From assembly GCA_903904005.1 (NCBI GenBank), contig CAIVAR010000056.1:1-61741 (forward strand): 61,741 nucleotides of DNA. The letters are read 5' to 3'. Shown in pieces: positions 1-8,512 of this stretch; position 1 is the stretch's first letter; every line of letters begins with the position of its first letter. The position numbers and the translations under genes are program-made. The notes below the pieces were generated by a model. That model saw nothing but the letters and a program-made list of their open reading frames with translations, ran no database searches and had not been told where the DNA came from. The stretch is from an uncultured Anaeromyxobacter sp. (lineage in GTDB: Bacteria; Myxococcota; Myxococcia; Myxococcales; Anaeromyxobacteraceae).

Positions 1-183
1 CGCCTCGGCGTACTTGAGGTACGTCTCGACGGAGGCGATGACGACGCGGGCCTCGATCGAGAGCAGCTCGATGCCGACCAGCGAGACCTTGGCCCAGGCG
101 TCGATCACGATGCCCTTGTCCAGGATCCGGTCCACCACTTCGGCGAGGCTCGACGAGTCCGTCGACTTCATGACCTTGGCCAT
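1..183 (-). CDS. gvpA: Gas vesicle structural protein GvpA (N-terminal part, runs off window)
   Basis: The first 61 codons read [20 protein letters not shown] and continue with [20 protein letters not shown], then the [19 protein letters not shown] segment. This is the highly conserved GvpA/GvpJ core; the family is about 70 residues, so only the last few residues are missing at base 1. GvpA assembles into the hydrophobic ribbed wall of gas vesicles, gas-filled protein shells giving buoyancy. The ATG at 181-183 is preceded by a strong ribosome site (GGAGGA, 189-194, five bases away). A sigma-54 promoter lies about 60 bases upstream. The paralogue GvpJ has the same fold, but the near-perfect [15 protein letters not shown] stretch favours GvpA. 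Other gvp genes, if present, would lie to the left of the window. Confidence 0.93.
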   Translation of the reverse strand, partial: MAKVMKSTDSSSLAEVVDRILDKGIVIDAWAKVSLVGIELLSIEARVVIASVETYLKYAEA

Positions 184-240
184 TTGAATCCTCCAGCTGC
201 ATGTTCGAGTCGCTCGATTGCGACCTCTTCCCAGGACAAG

Positions 241-256
241 AGCAACTGCCGTGCCA
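241..256 (-). promoter_or_regulatory. Sigma-54 (RpoN) promoter of gvpA
   Basis: On the minus strand the sequence is TGGCACGGCAGTTGCT, which fits the -24/-12 consensus TGGCAC-N5-TTGCW at every defined position. The -12 C falls at base 242, predicting transcription from about base 230 and a 47-base leader that contains the GGAGGA ribosome site of gvpA. Such promoters need an AAA+ activator; one of that type is encoded at 6528-8036. Confidence 0.85.
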
Positions 257-361
257 CCGGGATCAGGGGGGACCGGGGCACCCACGGTCGGAGCCGGGAG
301 GCGAGATCACTTGGCATTCGGGAGAGGGCGCCCGGCTTCGCCCGCCCGGCGCACCCGGGAA

Positions 362-410
362 GGGAATCGGTTCCCGCATTCCGGGCCCTCGCCGGGGGAG
401 TTCGTTCCCC
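362..410 (-). terminator. Two short hairpins between receiver gene and gvpA
   Basis: GGGAA-tcgg-TTCCC (362-375) and GGGGA-loop-TCCCC (95% GC stem at 395-410) are stem-loops just downstream of the receiver gene on the minus strand. Neither has a U-tract, so intrinsic termination is only a possibility. Confidence 0.25.
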
Positions 411-444
411 GTCGCTCCCGCGCGGGACGCATGATCCCGGGTGA

Positions 445-870
445 TCACGGAACCAGCGATTCCCGGATCGCCGATTCGACCGAAGCGATCATCCGGAGGT
501 TGACGAACGGCTTCTCGAAGTAGCCGTGGAGGCCGCTCGCCCGCACCTCCTCGCGGAGGGCCTCGCTCCCGTAGGAGGTCATGAGGATGGCGCGCAGGCG
601 CGGCGCATCGGCCCTCAGCCGGGCGATGAGGGCCGTGCCGTTGGTGTCGGGAAGGCGGTAGTCGACGATGGCCACCTGGCAGTCGAACCCCGCGGCGGCC
701 CGGATCGCCAGGGACCCGCTCGCCGCGGTGCGCACGACGTGGCCGCGCTCCGACAGGATCCGGGCCAGCACCCAGCAGAGGTTCTCCTGGTCGTCCACCA
801 CCAGGATCCGCCCCGCGGGGGGCGCCTCCTCCGCGTACCGGCGGGGCCGATGGGCGGTATCCGTCTCCAT
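445..870 (-). CDS. Stand-alone response-regulator receiver protein (CheY-like)
   Basis: A 141-residue protein made almost entirely of one receiver domain (about 20-138). It has the acidic pair D26-D27 in RILVVDD, the phosphoacceptor D70 in AIVDYRLPDTNG, the T98-S99 switch position and K120 in GYFEKPF. It has no output domain. It follows the PAS histidine kinase at 909 by 38 bases on the same strand and is probably its phosphorylation partner or a phosphate sink. The ATG at 868-870 was chosen because homology to receiver domains begins about 20 residues later and the longer frame reads through the kinase gene out of phase. Its position next to gvpA is suggestive, but a regulatory link is not shown. 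Confidence 0.85.
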   Translation of the reverse strand: METDTAHRPRRYAEEAPPAGRILVVDDQENLCWVLARILSERGHVVRTAASGSLAIRAAAGFDCQVAIVDYRLPDTNGTALIARLRADAPRLRAILMTSYGSEALREEVRASGLHGYFEKPFVNLRMIASVESAIRESLVP

Positions 871-882
871 GATCCCGACGAT

Positions 883-900
883 GGAGCATCCGCCGTGCCA
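883..900 (-). promoter_or_regulatory. Weak sigma-54-like site before the receiver gene
   Basis: Minus-strand TGGCAC-GGCGG-ATGCT matches the RpoN consensus except A for T at the first base of TTGC. It would place transcription start only about five bases before the receiver ATG, so it may be fortuitous. Confidence 0.22.
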
Positions 901-908
901 GGAGGTGG

Positions 909-2330
909 CTAGGCTCCTGGCGGTGCGACCGGCAACTCCACCCGAAAGGTGGAACCCCTTCCGGCCTCGCTCGTCACCGTCAGCGCACCACCGTGCGCGG
1001 TCACGATGGCGTGGCAGATGGAGAGGCCGAGCCCCGTGCCCTTTCCCGGCGCCCGCGTCGTGAAGAACGGATCGAAGACGTGCTCCTGGATCTCCGGCGC
1101 CATCCCGCATCCGTCGTCGGCGACCTCCAGCCGGACCATGCCCGGCGCACCCGGTCCGACCCGGATGGCGATCTTCCCCGCCCGCCCGGCCGGCATGGCG
1201 AGCGCGGCGTTGGTCGCGAGGTTCACGATCACCTGTTCCAGTTGCCCCACCGAGGCGAGCACGTCGGGCGCCGCCTCGAGCCCGACCTGGATGGTCGCGA
1301 CCTCCCCCACCGAGACCCGCAGCCACCGGGTAGCCGACGCGACCACCGCAGCGAGCTGGACCGGACCCCGCTTGGCGTCGGGGCGGCCGAATGCGGCGAG
1401 GTCCTTCACGATGCGGGAGATGGCGACGCCATCGGCCTCGGCACGCCCCAGCATCTCGATCAGTTCGTCGACGCCGCGGGCCAGGGCATCCCGGTCGAGC
1501 GGCTCACCCGCGCGCAGCGCCTCGGCGAGCTTCCGCGCCTCCTGGACGGCCAGCGCCTGGCACGCCATGCTCCCGGCCAGGGGGTTGTTGATCTCGTGCG
1601 CGACCCCGGCGACCAGCGTCCCCAGGGCCGCCAGCCGGGAGGACACGGCGAGCTGCGCCTGGAGCGTCCGGAACTCGGTGACGTCGAGCGCCACGCCACG
1701 GAAGCCGAGGAGCTCCCCCGCGGGGGAGATCACGGGTACGGCCGAGACGTCCAGCCAGATCGGTCGGCCGCCCTTGTGGAGCGCCTCCTGCTGGAAATGG
1801 GAGATCCTCTCCCGGCGGGCCAGCCGCTCGCCCAGGAAGGCCGCGCTCCTCGCTCGCTCCGAGGGGCCCAGCATGAGGAGCGCGCTCCGCCCCACGACCT
1901 CGTCGGGACGGTAGCCGAGGATGACCTCCACGGCCTCGCTGACGTAGGTGACGGTCCCCTGCACGTCCATCTCGAAGATGTACTCGTCCGACGAGGCGGC
2001 GACGTCCCGGAACCGCTGCTCGCTCGCCTGCAGCGCTTCCAGCGTCCGCCGGTGCTCGGTGACGTCCAGGCAGAACGCCATGTAGCGGTCGTCGGCGACC
2101 TTCACGGCCCGCACGGCGATCCAGGCCTTCCGGCCATCGGGCTGGAACAGCTGGTAGTCCTTCTCCAGCTTGCCCTCGGCCAGGAGCGCCTCGAGCCCAC
2201 GGCGCGTCTGGTCGCGGTCCGCGGGCGCGGCAGCGTCGATGATGGACATCGACCTCAGGGTCACGGCGTCGACGCCGAGCAGCGCCAGGGCAGCCCGGTT
2301 GCCGTCCACGAATCGCCCCCGGCCATCCAC
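909..2330 (-). CDS. PAS-domain sensor histidine kinase
   Basis: It contains two or three PAS domains (about 1-50, 110-230; typical strings GNRAALALLG and YVSEAVEVILGYRPDE). A HisKA helix follows with the phospho-accepting His in VAGVAHEINNPLAGS (about residue 240), then a HATPase with N box IVNLATNAALAM and glycine boxes DDGCGMAP and [14 protein letters not shown]. No membrane segment is seen, so it is probably a cytoplasmic sensor of redox state or a small ligand. The GTG at 2330 begins inside the first PAS domain: the frame stays open upstream with homologous residues (LAPVPLFVV just before it) but no clear start codon. The true start is likely 60-100 bases further up. It is followed by the receiver gene. 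A close paralogue ends at 61640. Confidence 0.88.
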   Translation of the reverse strand: MDGRGRFVDGNRAALALLGVDAVTLRSMSIIDAAAPADRDQTRRGLEALLAEGKLEKDYQLFQPDGRKAWIAVRAVKVADDRYMAFCLDVTEHRRTLEALQASEQRFRDVAASSDEYIFEMDVQGTVTYVSEAVEVILGYRPDEVVGRSALLMLGPSERARSAAFLGERLARRERISHFQQEALHKGGRPIWLDVSAVPVISPAGELLGFRGVALDVTEFRTLQAQLAVSSRLAALGTLVAGVAHEINNPLAGSMACQALAVQEARKLAEALRAGEPLDRDALARGVDELIEMLGRAEADGVAISRIVKDLAAFGRPDAKRGPVQLAAVVASATRWLRVSVGEVATIQVGLEAAPDVLASVGQLEQVIVNLATNAALAMPAGRAGKIAIRVGPGAPGMVRLEVADDGCGMAPEIQEHVFDPFFTTRAPGKGTGLGLSICHAIVTAHGGALTVTSEAGRGSTFRVELPVAPPGA

Positions 2331-2524
2331 GACGAAGAGCGGAACGGGCGCCAGGTCGACCCAGGAGGCGCGGGGGACCCGCGACTCCCCTTCCGCCCGC
2401 GGCTTCGAGCGGTCACCCGTGACGGAACTTTTTTGCAGGCGACCTTCCCCTACTGGACGTCGGTTCCGCTGGATCCTCGCATGTCCGCTGGTCCGGTGCC
2501 AACAGTCTTGGCTAGGATGGCGGC

Positions 2525-4243
2525 ATGCCCGGAGCCCCCATGTTCCTCCTGAATCCGAAGCAGCCCTCCCTCCACTGTCCCGACGCCCGCTCCCGCGAGC
2601 TCATCGAGAAGACCATCGCTTTCTTCGAGGCCAAGGGGAAAGCGCGCCTCCGGAAGGACGACCTCGACCGGACCTGGTACGCGGACTTCCTCGCCTTCGC
2701 GGCGAAGGAGAAGCTCTTCGCCACCTTCCTCTCCCCGTCCTCGCTCGGCGGCGAGGGGGCGCGCTGGGACACCTGGCGGAACTGCGCCCTGAACGAGGTG
2801 CTGGGCTTCTACGGGCTCCCCTACTGGTACACCTGGCAGGTCTCGATCCTCGGGCTCGGCCCCATCTGGATGAGCGGCAACGCCGAGGCCCGGGAGCGGA
2901 CCGCGAAGCTCCTGCAGGCGGGGGGCATCTTCGGCTTCGGCCTCTCCGAGAAGGAGCACGGCGCCGACATCTACTCGACCGACATGGAGCTCGTGCCAGC
3001 CGGGGACGGAAACTACCTGGCCCGCGGCGACAAGTACTACATCGGCAACGGCAACGAGGCGTCCCTCGTGTCGGTCTTCGGCAAGATCGCCGGGACCAAG
3101 GACTACGTCTTCTTCCTCGTCGACCCGAAGCGCCCCGGCTACGAGCTCGTGAAGAACGTGGTGGCGAGCCAGTCCTACGTGGCCGAGTTCGTGCTCCACG
3201 ATTACCCGGTGACCGAGGCCGACATCCTCTCCTGCGGCCCGGCCGCCTGGGACGCGGCGCTCAACACCGTCAACGTCGGCAAGTACAACCTGGGCTGGGG
3301 CTCCATCGGCATCTCCACCCACGCCATGTACGAGGCGGTCCGCCACGCCGCCAACCGCCGGCTCTACGGGATGGCGGTCACCGACTTCCCCCACGTGCGC
3401 CGGCTCTTCACCGACGCCTACGCCCGGCTCGTGGCCATGAAGCTCTTCGCGCTGCGCGCCTCCGACTACTTCCGGTCGGCCACGAAGGAGGACCGGCGCT
3501 ACCTCCTCTTCAACCCGGTCATGAAGATGAAGGTCACGACCGAGGGGGAGAAGGTCATCGATCACCTCTGGGACGTGATCGCCGCCAAGGGGTTCGAGAA
3601 GGACACCTACTTCGAGATGGCGGCACGCGACATCCGGGCGCTGCCCAAGCTCGAGGGCACCGTCCACGTCAACATCGCCCTCATCGTGAAGTTCATGAAG
3701 AACTACCTCTTCGCGCCGGCGGCGTTCCCGCCGGTTCCGAGGCGGAACGACGCGGCCGACGACGACTTCCTCTGGGACCAGGGGCCGGCGAGCGGCCTCT
3801 CCAAGATCCGGTTCCACGACCCGGCGCCGGTCTTCGCCGCCCGCAGCGAGCCCAACGTGGCCCTCTTCCGGGAGCAGATCGCCGGGCTTCGAGAATTCCT
3901 CGTCCGCGCCACGCCCACCGAGGAGCAGGCCAAGGACGTGGACTTCCTGCTCGTGGTCGGCGAGCTCTTCACGCTGGTGGTCTACGCCCAGCTCGTCCTG
4001 GAGTCGGCGGCGCTCTCGGCCGACCAGGGGATCGACGGGGACACGATCGACCAGATCTTCGACGTGCTGGTGCGCGACTTCTCGCGCCACGCGCTCGATC
4101 TGAGCGCGAAGCCCGCCGCCACCGCCCTGCAGTCCGAGCTGGCCCTGAAGATGATCCGGCGTCCGGCCTTCGACGCCGGGCGCGCAAGCAGGGTCTGGGA
4201 GACCGTGCACGCGCTCAAGGACGCCTACGAGATGAACCCGTAG
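2525..4243 (+). CDS. Acyl-CoA dehydrogenase family flavoprotein
   Basis: A 572-residue protein of the long acyl-CoA dehydrogenase type, predicted to oxidise an acyl-CoA to the 2-enoyl-CoA with FAD and pass electrons to electron-transfer flavoprotein. The FAD/substrate strand is seen in IFGFGLSEKEHGADIYSTD (about 140-158), followed by a beta-barrel domain. The C-terminal helical domain contains GWGSIGISTHAMYEAVRHA and the KMKVTTEGEKVIDHLWDVI segment. It is longer than the usual 380-400 residues, having about 100 extra C-terminal residues, like the very-long-chain group and some delta-proteobacterial forms. The catalytic Glu cannot be assigned by eye. It stands alone on the plus strand, divergent from the histidine kinase and convergent with the kinase gene at 4262 (18-base gap). 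Confidence 0.85.
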   Translation: MPGAPMFLLNPKQPSLHCPDARSRELIEKTIAFFEAKGKARLRKDDLDRTWYADFLAFAAKEKLFATFLSPSSLGGEGARWDTWRNCALNEVLGFYGLPYWYTWQVSILGLGPIWMSGNAEARERTAKLLQAGGIFGFGLSEKEHGADIYSTDMELVPAGDGNYLARGDKYYIGNGNEASLVSVFGKIAGTKDYVFFLVDPKRPGYELVKNVVASQSYVAEFVLHDYPVTEADILSCGPAAWDAALNTVNVGKYNLGWGSIGISTHAMYEAVRHAANRRLYGMAVTDFPHVRRLFTDAYARLVAMKLFALRASDYFRSATKEDRRYLLFNPVMKMKVTTEGEKVIDHLWDVIAAKGFEKDTYFEMAARDIRALPKLEGTVHVNIALIVKFMKNYLFAPAAFPPVPRRNDAADDDFLWDQGPASGLSKIRFHDPAPVFAARSEPNVALFREQIAGLREFLVRATPTEEQAKDVDFLLVVGELFTLVVYAQLVLESAALSADQGIDGDTIDQIFDVLVRDFSRHALDLSAKPAATALQSELALKMIRRPAFDAGRASRVWETVHALKDAYEMNP

Positions 4244-4261
4244 CCGGACCGCCCGTTGCGA

Positions 4262-6538
4262 TCAGGGGGCCGGACGCGCCTTCAGCTGCGCGACCAGCCC
4301 CTGGTAGGTCCGGTCTCCCCGGAGCGATTCCAGATCCGTGTCCTGGTCGATGTTCCGGACGATCTCCTCCGGCATCCCGTACTGGACCGCCTCCCGGAGG
4401 TAGCGCATGGCGTCGTCCCGGTGGTGCTGCAGCGCCGCCTCGCAGATCAGGTTGTAGCGGGCGATGCCCGCCCCCCGACCGTCCGGCCCGCGCGCCTCGA
4501 TCTCGATGGCGAGGACCTCGCGGTTGATCCGCTCCGCCTCGGCGTAGGCCTTCTGCGCCGCGCGGGTGTTGGCGAGGTTGACCATGACCTCGAGCGTGTT
4601 GGGGTGCTTCGGGCCGTAGACGCGGCGCGCCGAGTCGAGGACCTGCAGCTGGAGGTCCGCCGCGCGAGCGAGCTCTCCCTGCTCGTAGAGGTCGTTGGCC
4701 AGGTTGGCGACGGCGGCCATGGTCTTCGGGTGGTCCGGCCCGTGGATGCGCCGGTAGGCGTCGAGCACCGCGGTGCGGATCGAGGCCGACTCGGCGACCC
4801 GGTGCTGCTTGGAGAAGGCGTCGGCGAGGTCGAGCCGGTACGGCATGATCTCGGGGGCGTCGGGCCCGTAGACCCGTTGCCCCACCTCGACGACCTCCCG
4901 GAGCATGGCCTCGGCTTCGGGGTACCTCCCCTGGAAGAGGATGCTGGTCGCCAGCTGGTCCTGGGCGGCGAGCGTGAGCCGGTGGCCGGGCCCCAGGGTG
5001 CGCAGGGAGCGCGCCACCGTCTCCCGGCCGAACGCCTCCGCGTTGCGGAACGCCCCCTCGCTGGAGAGGAGCGTCCCCCAGGCGATCCGGGAATCGAGGG
5101 TCTCCAGGGCGTCGGGGCCCAGCAGGCGCGTGCGGGTCTCCAGCGCGCGCTGGAGGAGTGGCCGCGACACGGCGGGGAGGCCCAGGTCGCCGTAGATGGT
5201 GCCCATGGTGCCCATGAGCCGCGCCTGCAGCTCCGGGTCGCGCACCAGGCCGGTCTCGATCTCGCGGGCGGCCCGGTCGAGCGCCTCCCGCGCGGTGAGG
5301 GTGTTGCCGCGCGCCTCGCTCGGATCGGAGACCTTGAAGATGCCGGAGAGGAAGCCGGCGATGCGGGTCGCCGCCTCGGCCTCCCGGTTGGCCCGGTCGC
5401 GCTCGCGCGAGACCTTGGCGACCTGCACGGCGAGCGCGATGGTGAAGGCGGGCAGCAGGAGCGCCACGGTCAGGCCCAGCGCGACCCCCGTCCGGTGGCG
5501 GCGAACGTACTTCCGGAGCCGGTAGGCGGCGCTCGCCGGACGGGCCCGGACGGGGACGTCCCGCAGGGCGCGCCCGACGTCCTCCGCCAGGTCGGCCACC
5601 GATGCGTAGCGCCGCTCCCGCTCCTTCTCCATCGCCTTCATGACGATGGCGTCGAGGTCTCCCCGGACCTCCCGCACCAGGGCTTCCGGGGTCGTCCCCC
5701 GGGACGCGGCCGCCGCGCTCCCGCCTCCGTCGGACGAGAGGAGGCAAGCGCTGGGGGCCCGGGGGTCGGTCTCGAGGAGGCGCCGCCGCAGCTCCGGCGG
5801 GGTGGCGCCCCGGAGCCCGGTCGAGGCGAAGGGAAGCGACCCCGTCAGCAGCTCGTAGAGCATCACGCCAAGTGAATAGACGTCGGCCCGGGTGTCGACG
5901 TCCCTTCCGGCCGGATCGGCCTGCTCGGGGCTCATGTACTCGGGCGTACCCACCGGGAGGCCGACCTCCGTCTCGAGCGCGTTCTCCCCGAGCCGCTGGC
6001 TCACGGCCTTGGCGATCCCGAAGTCGATGATCCGGGGCTGCGGGCGGCCGTCCACGGTGACCACGAGGACGTTGGAGGGCTTGAGATCGCGGTGGATGAC
6101 CGCCTTCTGGTGGGCGTGCCGGACGCCCTCGCAGACGGCCACGAAGAGCTCCAGCCGATGGCGCGTGGTGAGCCGGTGCGCGTCGCAGTAGGTGAGGAGC
6201 GGCTCCCCCTCCACGAGTTCCATCACGAAGTAGGGGCGCCCCTCGGAGCTCGACCCTCCGTCGAGGACCCGGGCGATGGCGGGATGCTCCATCATGGCGA
6301 GCGCTTGCCGCTCCGCCTCGAAGCGCGCCACCACCCTGCGGGTGTCCATCCCGGCCTTGATCAACTTGACCGCGACCGTCCGCCGGATCGGCTCCGTCTG
6401 CTCGGCGAGCCAGACCTCGCCCATCCCACCCTCGCCGAGCCTTCGCAGGAGCCGGTAGGGCCCCACCGATCGGCGCGCGGACTCTCCTCGCGGTCCGATG
6501 GGCACGGGCTCGCCGTGCACGACGGTGTCATCCACCAT
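4262..6538 (-). CDS. Transmembrane Ser/Thr protein kinase with C-terminal TPR repeats
   Basis: An N-terminal Hanks-type kinase domain (about 27-295) has a glycine loop LGEGGMGEVW (34-43), ATP-binding K58 in VAVKLIK, HRDLKPSN (149-156), DFG at 172-174 and an activation segment ending GTPEYMSPEQ. A membrane helix follows at about 352-375, then some eight TPR-type repeats (about 430-735; AVSRPLLQRALETRTRLLG, NDLYEQGELARAADLQLQ). The layout, with kinase inside and TPR outside or the reverse fold-back, is common in Acidobacteriota and Myxococcota. Its ATG lies 11 bases inside the upstream FHA/sigma-54 activator gene, so the two are translationally coupled. FHA domains bind phospho-threonine, so the kinase may phosphorylate that activator or its partners (inference). 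Confidence 0.92.
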   Translation of the reverse strand: MVDDTVVHGEPVPIGPRGESARRSVGPYRLLRRLGEGGMGEVWLAEQTEPIRRTVAVKLIKAGMDTRRVVARFEAERQALAMMEHPAIARVLDGGSSSEGRPYFVMELVEGEPLLTYCDAHRLTTRHRLELFVAVCEGVRHAHQKAVIHRDLKPSNVLVVTVDGRPQPRIIDFGIAKAVSQRLGENALETEVGLPVGTPEYMSPEQADPAGRDVDTRADVYSLGVMLYELLTGSLPFASTGLRGATPPELRRRLLETDPRAPSACLLSSDGGGSAAAASRGTTPEALVREVRGDLDAIVMKAMEKERERRYASVADLAEDVGRALRDVPVRARPASAAYRLRKYVRRHRTGVALGLTVALLLPAFTIALAVQVAKVSRERDRANREAEAATRIAGFLSGIFKVSDPSEARGNTLTAREALDRAAREIETGLVRDPELQARLMGTMGTIYGDLGLPAVSRPLLQRALETRTRLLGPDALETLDSRIAWGTLLSSEGAFRNAEAFGRETVARSLRTLGPGHRLTLAAQDQLATSILFQGRYPEAEAMLREVVEVGQRVYGPDAPEIMPYRLDLADAFSKQHRVAESASIRTAVLDAYRRIHGPDHPKTMAAVANLANDLYEQGELARAADLQLQVLDSARRVYGPKHPNTLEVMVNLANTRAAQKAYAEAERINREVLAIEIEARGPDGRGAGIARYNLICEAALQHHRDDAMRYLREAVQYGMPEEIVRNIDQDTDLESLRGDRTYQGLVAQLKARPAP

Positions 6539-8036
6539 CGGTCCTCCCGATCCCCAGCCGCCCCATCAGGCGCTGCAGGTTCGTCCGCGGCAGCCCGAGC
6601 TCCCGGGCCACCGCCGTCACGTTGCCCGCGTGGAGGCGGAGGAGGGCGGCGACGCGCTCTCGCTGCGCCTGCTCCTCGGGGTCGAGCGCCCGGTCCGGCT
6701 CCTGCAGCCGGGGGGCACGCGAGGCGCCCTCCCGGACGCCCGGCGGGAGGTGGTGGGGAAGCAGGACGACGGGCGAGCTGCCGTCCCCCCGGGCCAGGTC
6801 GACGGCCACGAGCAGCGCCTGTCGGAGCTCCCGCACGTTGAGCGGCCAGTCGTGGAGGAGAAGGAGGCGCAGCGCGTCCAGGTCGAAGCGGATGCCCTCC
6901 AGGGGAAGGGAGGCCGCCCGGAGAACGGACCGGATCAGGATCCCGAGGTCCTCGCGCCGGTCACGCACGGACGGGACCCGCGTGGAGAGGAGCCCCAGCC
7001 GGGCCAGGAGGTCCTGCCGGAAGGTTCCCTCGGCGACCAGCTTCCGGAGGTCCCGGTGGGTGGCGGCGATGACCCGGACGTCGACCGTGGTCTCGGCCTC
7101 GGTGCCGATGGGACGGACGCGGTGATCCTCGAGCACCCGGAGCAGCTTCACTTGAAGTGCGGGTGGCATCTCCCCCACCTCGTCGAGAAGCAGCGTGCCC
7201 TGGTGGGCGGCGCGGATGAGCCCCTGCCGATCGGACTGGGCGCCCGAGAAGGCGCCCTTCACGTGACCGAACAGCTCGTCGTCGAGCAGGTTCTCCGCGA
7301 GTGCGCCGCAGTTGACGCCGACGAGCGGCCCGGTCCTTCCCGACCGGCCGTGGAGCGCGCGCGCCAGGACCTCCTTGCCGACGCCGGACTCCCCCTCGAC
7401 GAGCAGCTCGTGGCCGGTCCGGGCCAGCCGCTCGATCCGGGACAGCTCGAGCTCCCACTCCGGGTTCAAGGTGCTCGGCTCGAAACCGTCCCGCCGCGCG
7501 GGGGCCGTCAGGCGAGGGGTGTCGGCCGCCCCGTCGGCCCCGTCCCGGAAGAGGAAGAAGGTGTGCCCGACCTCGAGCAGGGCCTCGTCGGCGAGGAGCG
7601 ACCGCTCCCCTCGCCCCAGCCGGCGTCCGTCGACGAAGGTCCCGTTGGTGGAACCCTCGTCGAGGGCAATCCACCGGCCGCCCTCCCGGAAGATCCGGAG
7701 GTGGTGCCCCGAGACGTACCGATCGTCGATGGCGATCGAGAGCGTCCGGTCCTGCGTCCGTCCCCCGTTGGCGTCGGAGCGGGAGAACACCACCTCGTCG
7801 CAGGCGCCCAGCCGGTGGCGGGACGACGGCGCCGCGAGGTCCTCGGCCGTGATGAGGCGGACCAGGAGGGCGCCGAGAGGGACCGACGCCCCGCCGGGCG
7901 GCGACGACTCCTCGTGAACCAGCGTCCCGCGACTCTCGACGGTGTCCAAGCGCCCCCCCCGGGGGGTGAGACTAGCCGGATCGCCGGCGTCGTCCAAGAC
8001 GCACCACGCCGCGAGCCGCAGATCGAGCGAGGGCAC
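6528..8036 (-). CDS. FHA-domain sigma-54-dependent transcriptional activator (enhancer-binding protein)
   Basis: Domains in order: FHA (about 78-165; RYVSGHHLRI and GSTNGTFVDGR), the phosphothreonine-reading module; an AAA+ sigma-54 interaction domain (about 190-425); and a FIS-type HTH (about 460-497; NVTAVARELGLPRTNLQRLM). The AAA+ part has Walker A GESGVGKE (214-221), the sigma-54 contact loop GAFSGA (251-256, Ser for the usual Thr) and Walker B LLLDEVGEM (272-280). It remodels RpoN-polymerase at -24/-12 promoters. The FHA input replaces the receiver domain of NtrC-type proteins, so a kinase rather than a histidine kinase should control it. It overlaps the Ser/Thr kinase gene at 4262 by 11 bases. 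Its start is a GTG at 8034-8036. The RpoN promoter upstream of gvpA is a plausible target. Confidence 0.92.
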   Translation of the reverse strand: MPSLDLRLAAWCVLDDAGDPASLTPRGGRLDTVESRGTLVHEESSPPGGASVPLGALLVRLITAEDLAAPSSRHRLGACDEVVFSRSDANGGRTQDRTLSIAIDDRYVSGHHLRIFREGGRWIALDEGSTNGTFVDGRRLGRGERSLLADEALLEVGHTFFLFRDGADGAADTPRLTAPARRDGFEPSTLNPEWELELSRIERLARTGHELLVEGESGVGKEVLARALHGRSGRTGPLVGVNCGALAENLLDDELFGHVKGAFSGAQSDRQGLIRAAHQGTLLLDEVGEMPPALQVKLLRVLEDHRVRPIGTEAETTVDVRVIAATHRDLRKLVAEGTFRQDLLARLGLLSTRVPSVRDRREDLGILIRSVLRAASLPLEGIRFDLDALRLLLLHDWPLNVRELRQALLVAVDLARGDGSSPVVLLPHHLPPGVREGASRAPRLQEPDRALDPEEQAQRERVAALLRLHAGNVTAVARELGLPRTNLQRLMGRLGIGRTDGG

Positions 8037-8070
8037 GGGGGCCTGCGGGAGCGGCGTCGGGGAGCGCCCC

Positions 8071-8358
8071 TCACCGTGCCGGGCTGGCGGGGGCCGACGC
8101 CGACGTGTCGTGCCGGTGGCCCCCGGCGGTGATGTCGGTCGACGTTGCGGTGGCGGGAGAGGCGAGGTGCAGGCCGGTGACGAGCGCGATCGTGGCAGTC
8201 ACGAGGAGCACGAGGCCGAGCCATCCGCGGGCGGACGGGAGGGTGACGATCTGGTCGGGACCCTGGTCCTCGGGCCTCCGGCAGTCGTCGAGCCGGATGT
8301 CGCGCCAGGAGGCGGCGGTGGAATCGTTCCGGGTGGGGAGCTTCTGGGCGTCGGACAT
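8071..8358 (-). CDS. Small single-pass membrane protein, unknown function
   Basis: A 95-residue protein with a polar N-terminus, one predicted membrane helix (about 46-68, WLGLVLLVTATIALVTGLHL) and a Thr/Ser/Ala-rich tail containing GGHRHD. No family is recognised. The ATG at 8356-8358 has a good ribosome site (GGAGG, seven bases upstream). It precedes the FHA activator/kinase pair by 35 bases on the same strand and could be the first gene of that operon. Confidence 0.6.
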   Translation of the reverse strand: MSDAQKLPTRNDSTAASWRDIRLDDCRRPEDQGPDQIVTLPSARGWLGLVLLVTATIALVTGLHLASPATATSTDITAGGHRHDTSASAPASPAR

Positions 8359-8512
8359 TGGAGGCCTCCGTGAAGGGTGGGTGGTCGGGTCCCGCCGTGC
8401 GGGATGGGAGGACCGATTTCACGATCCGGGCCAGCGGCCCCGGCGCGTGGAAGGTCATGTCCGGCGCGGGTTTCCGCACTTCGCCCGGGGTCGGGCCCCT
8501 CACGAACCGGGC

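Noticed and set aside
2170-4527. A 785-codon plus-strand frame over the acyl-CoA dehydrogenase
   Set aside because: Arg/Pro/Gly-rich shadow of the real gene in another frame; no domain resemblance. GC-rich third positions keep such frames open.
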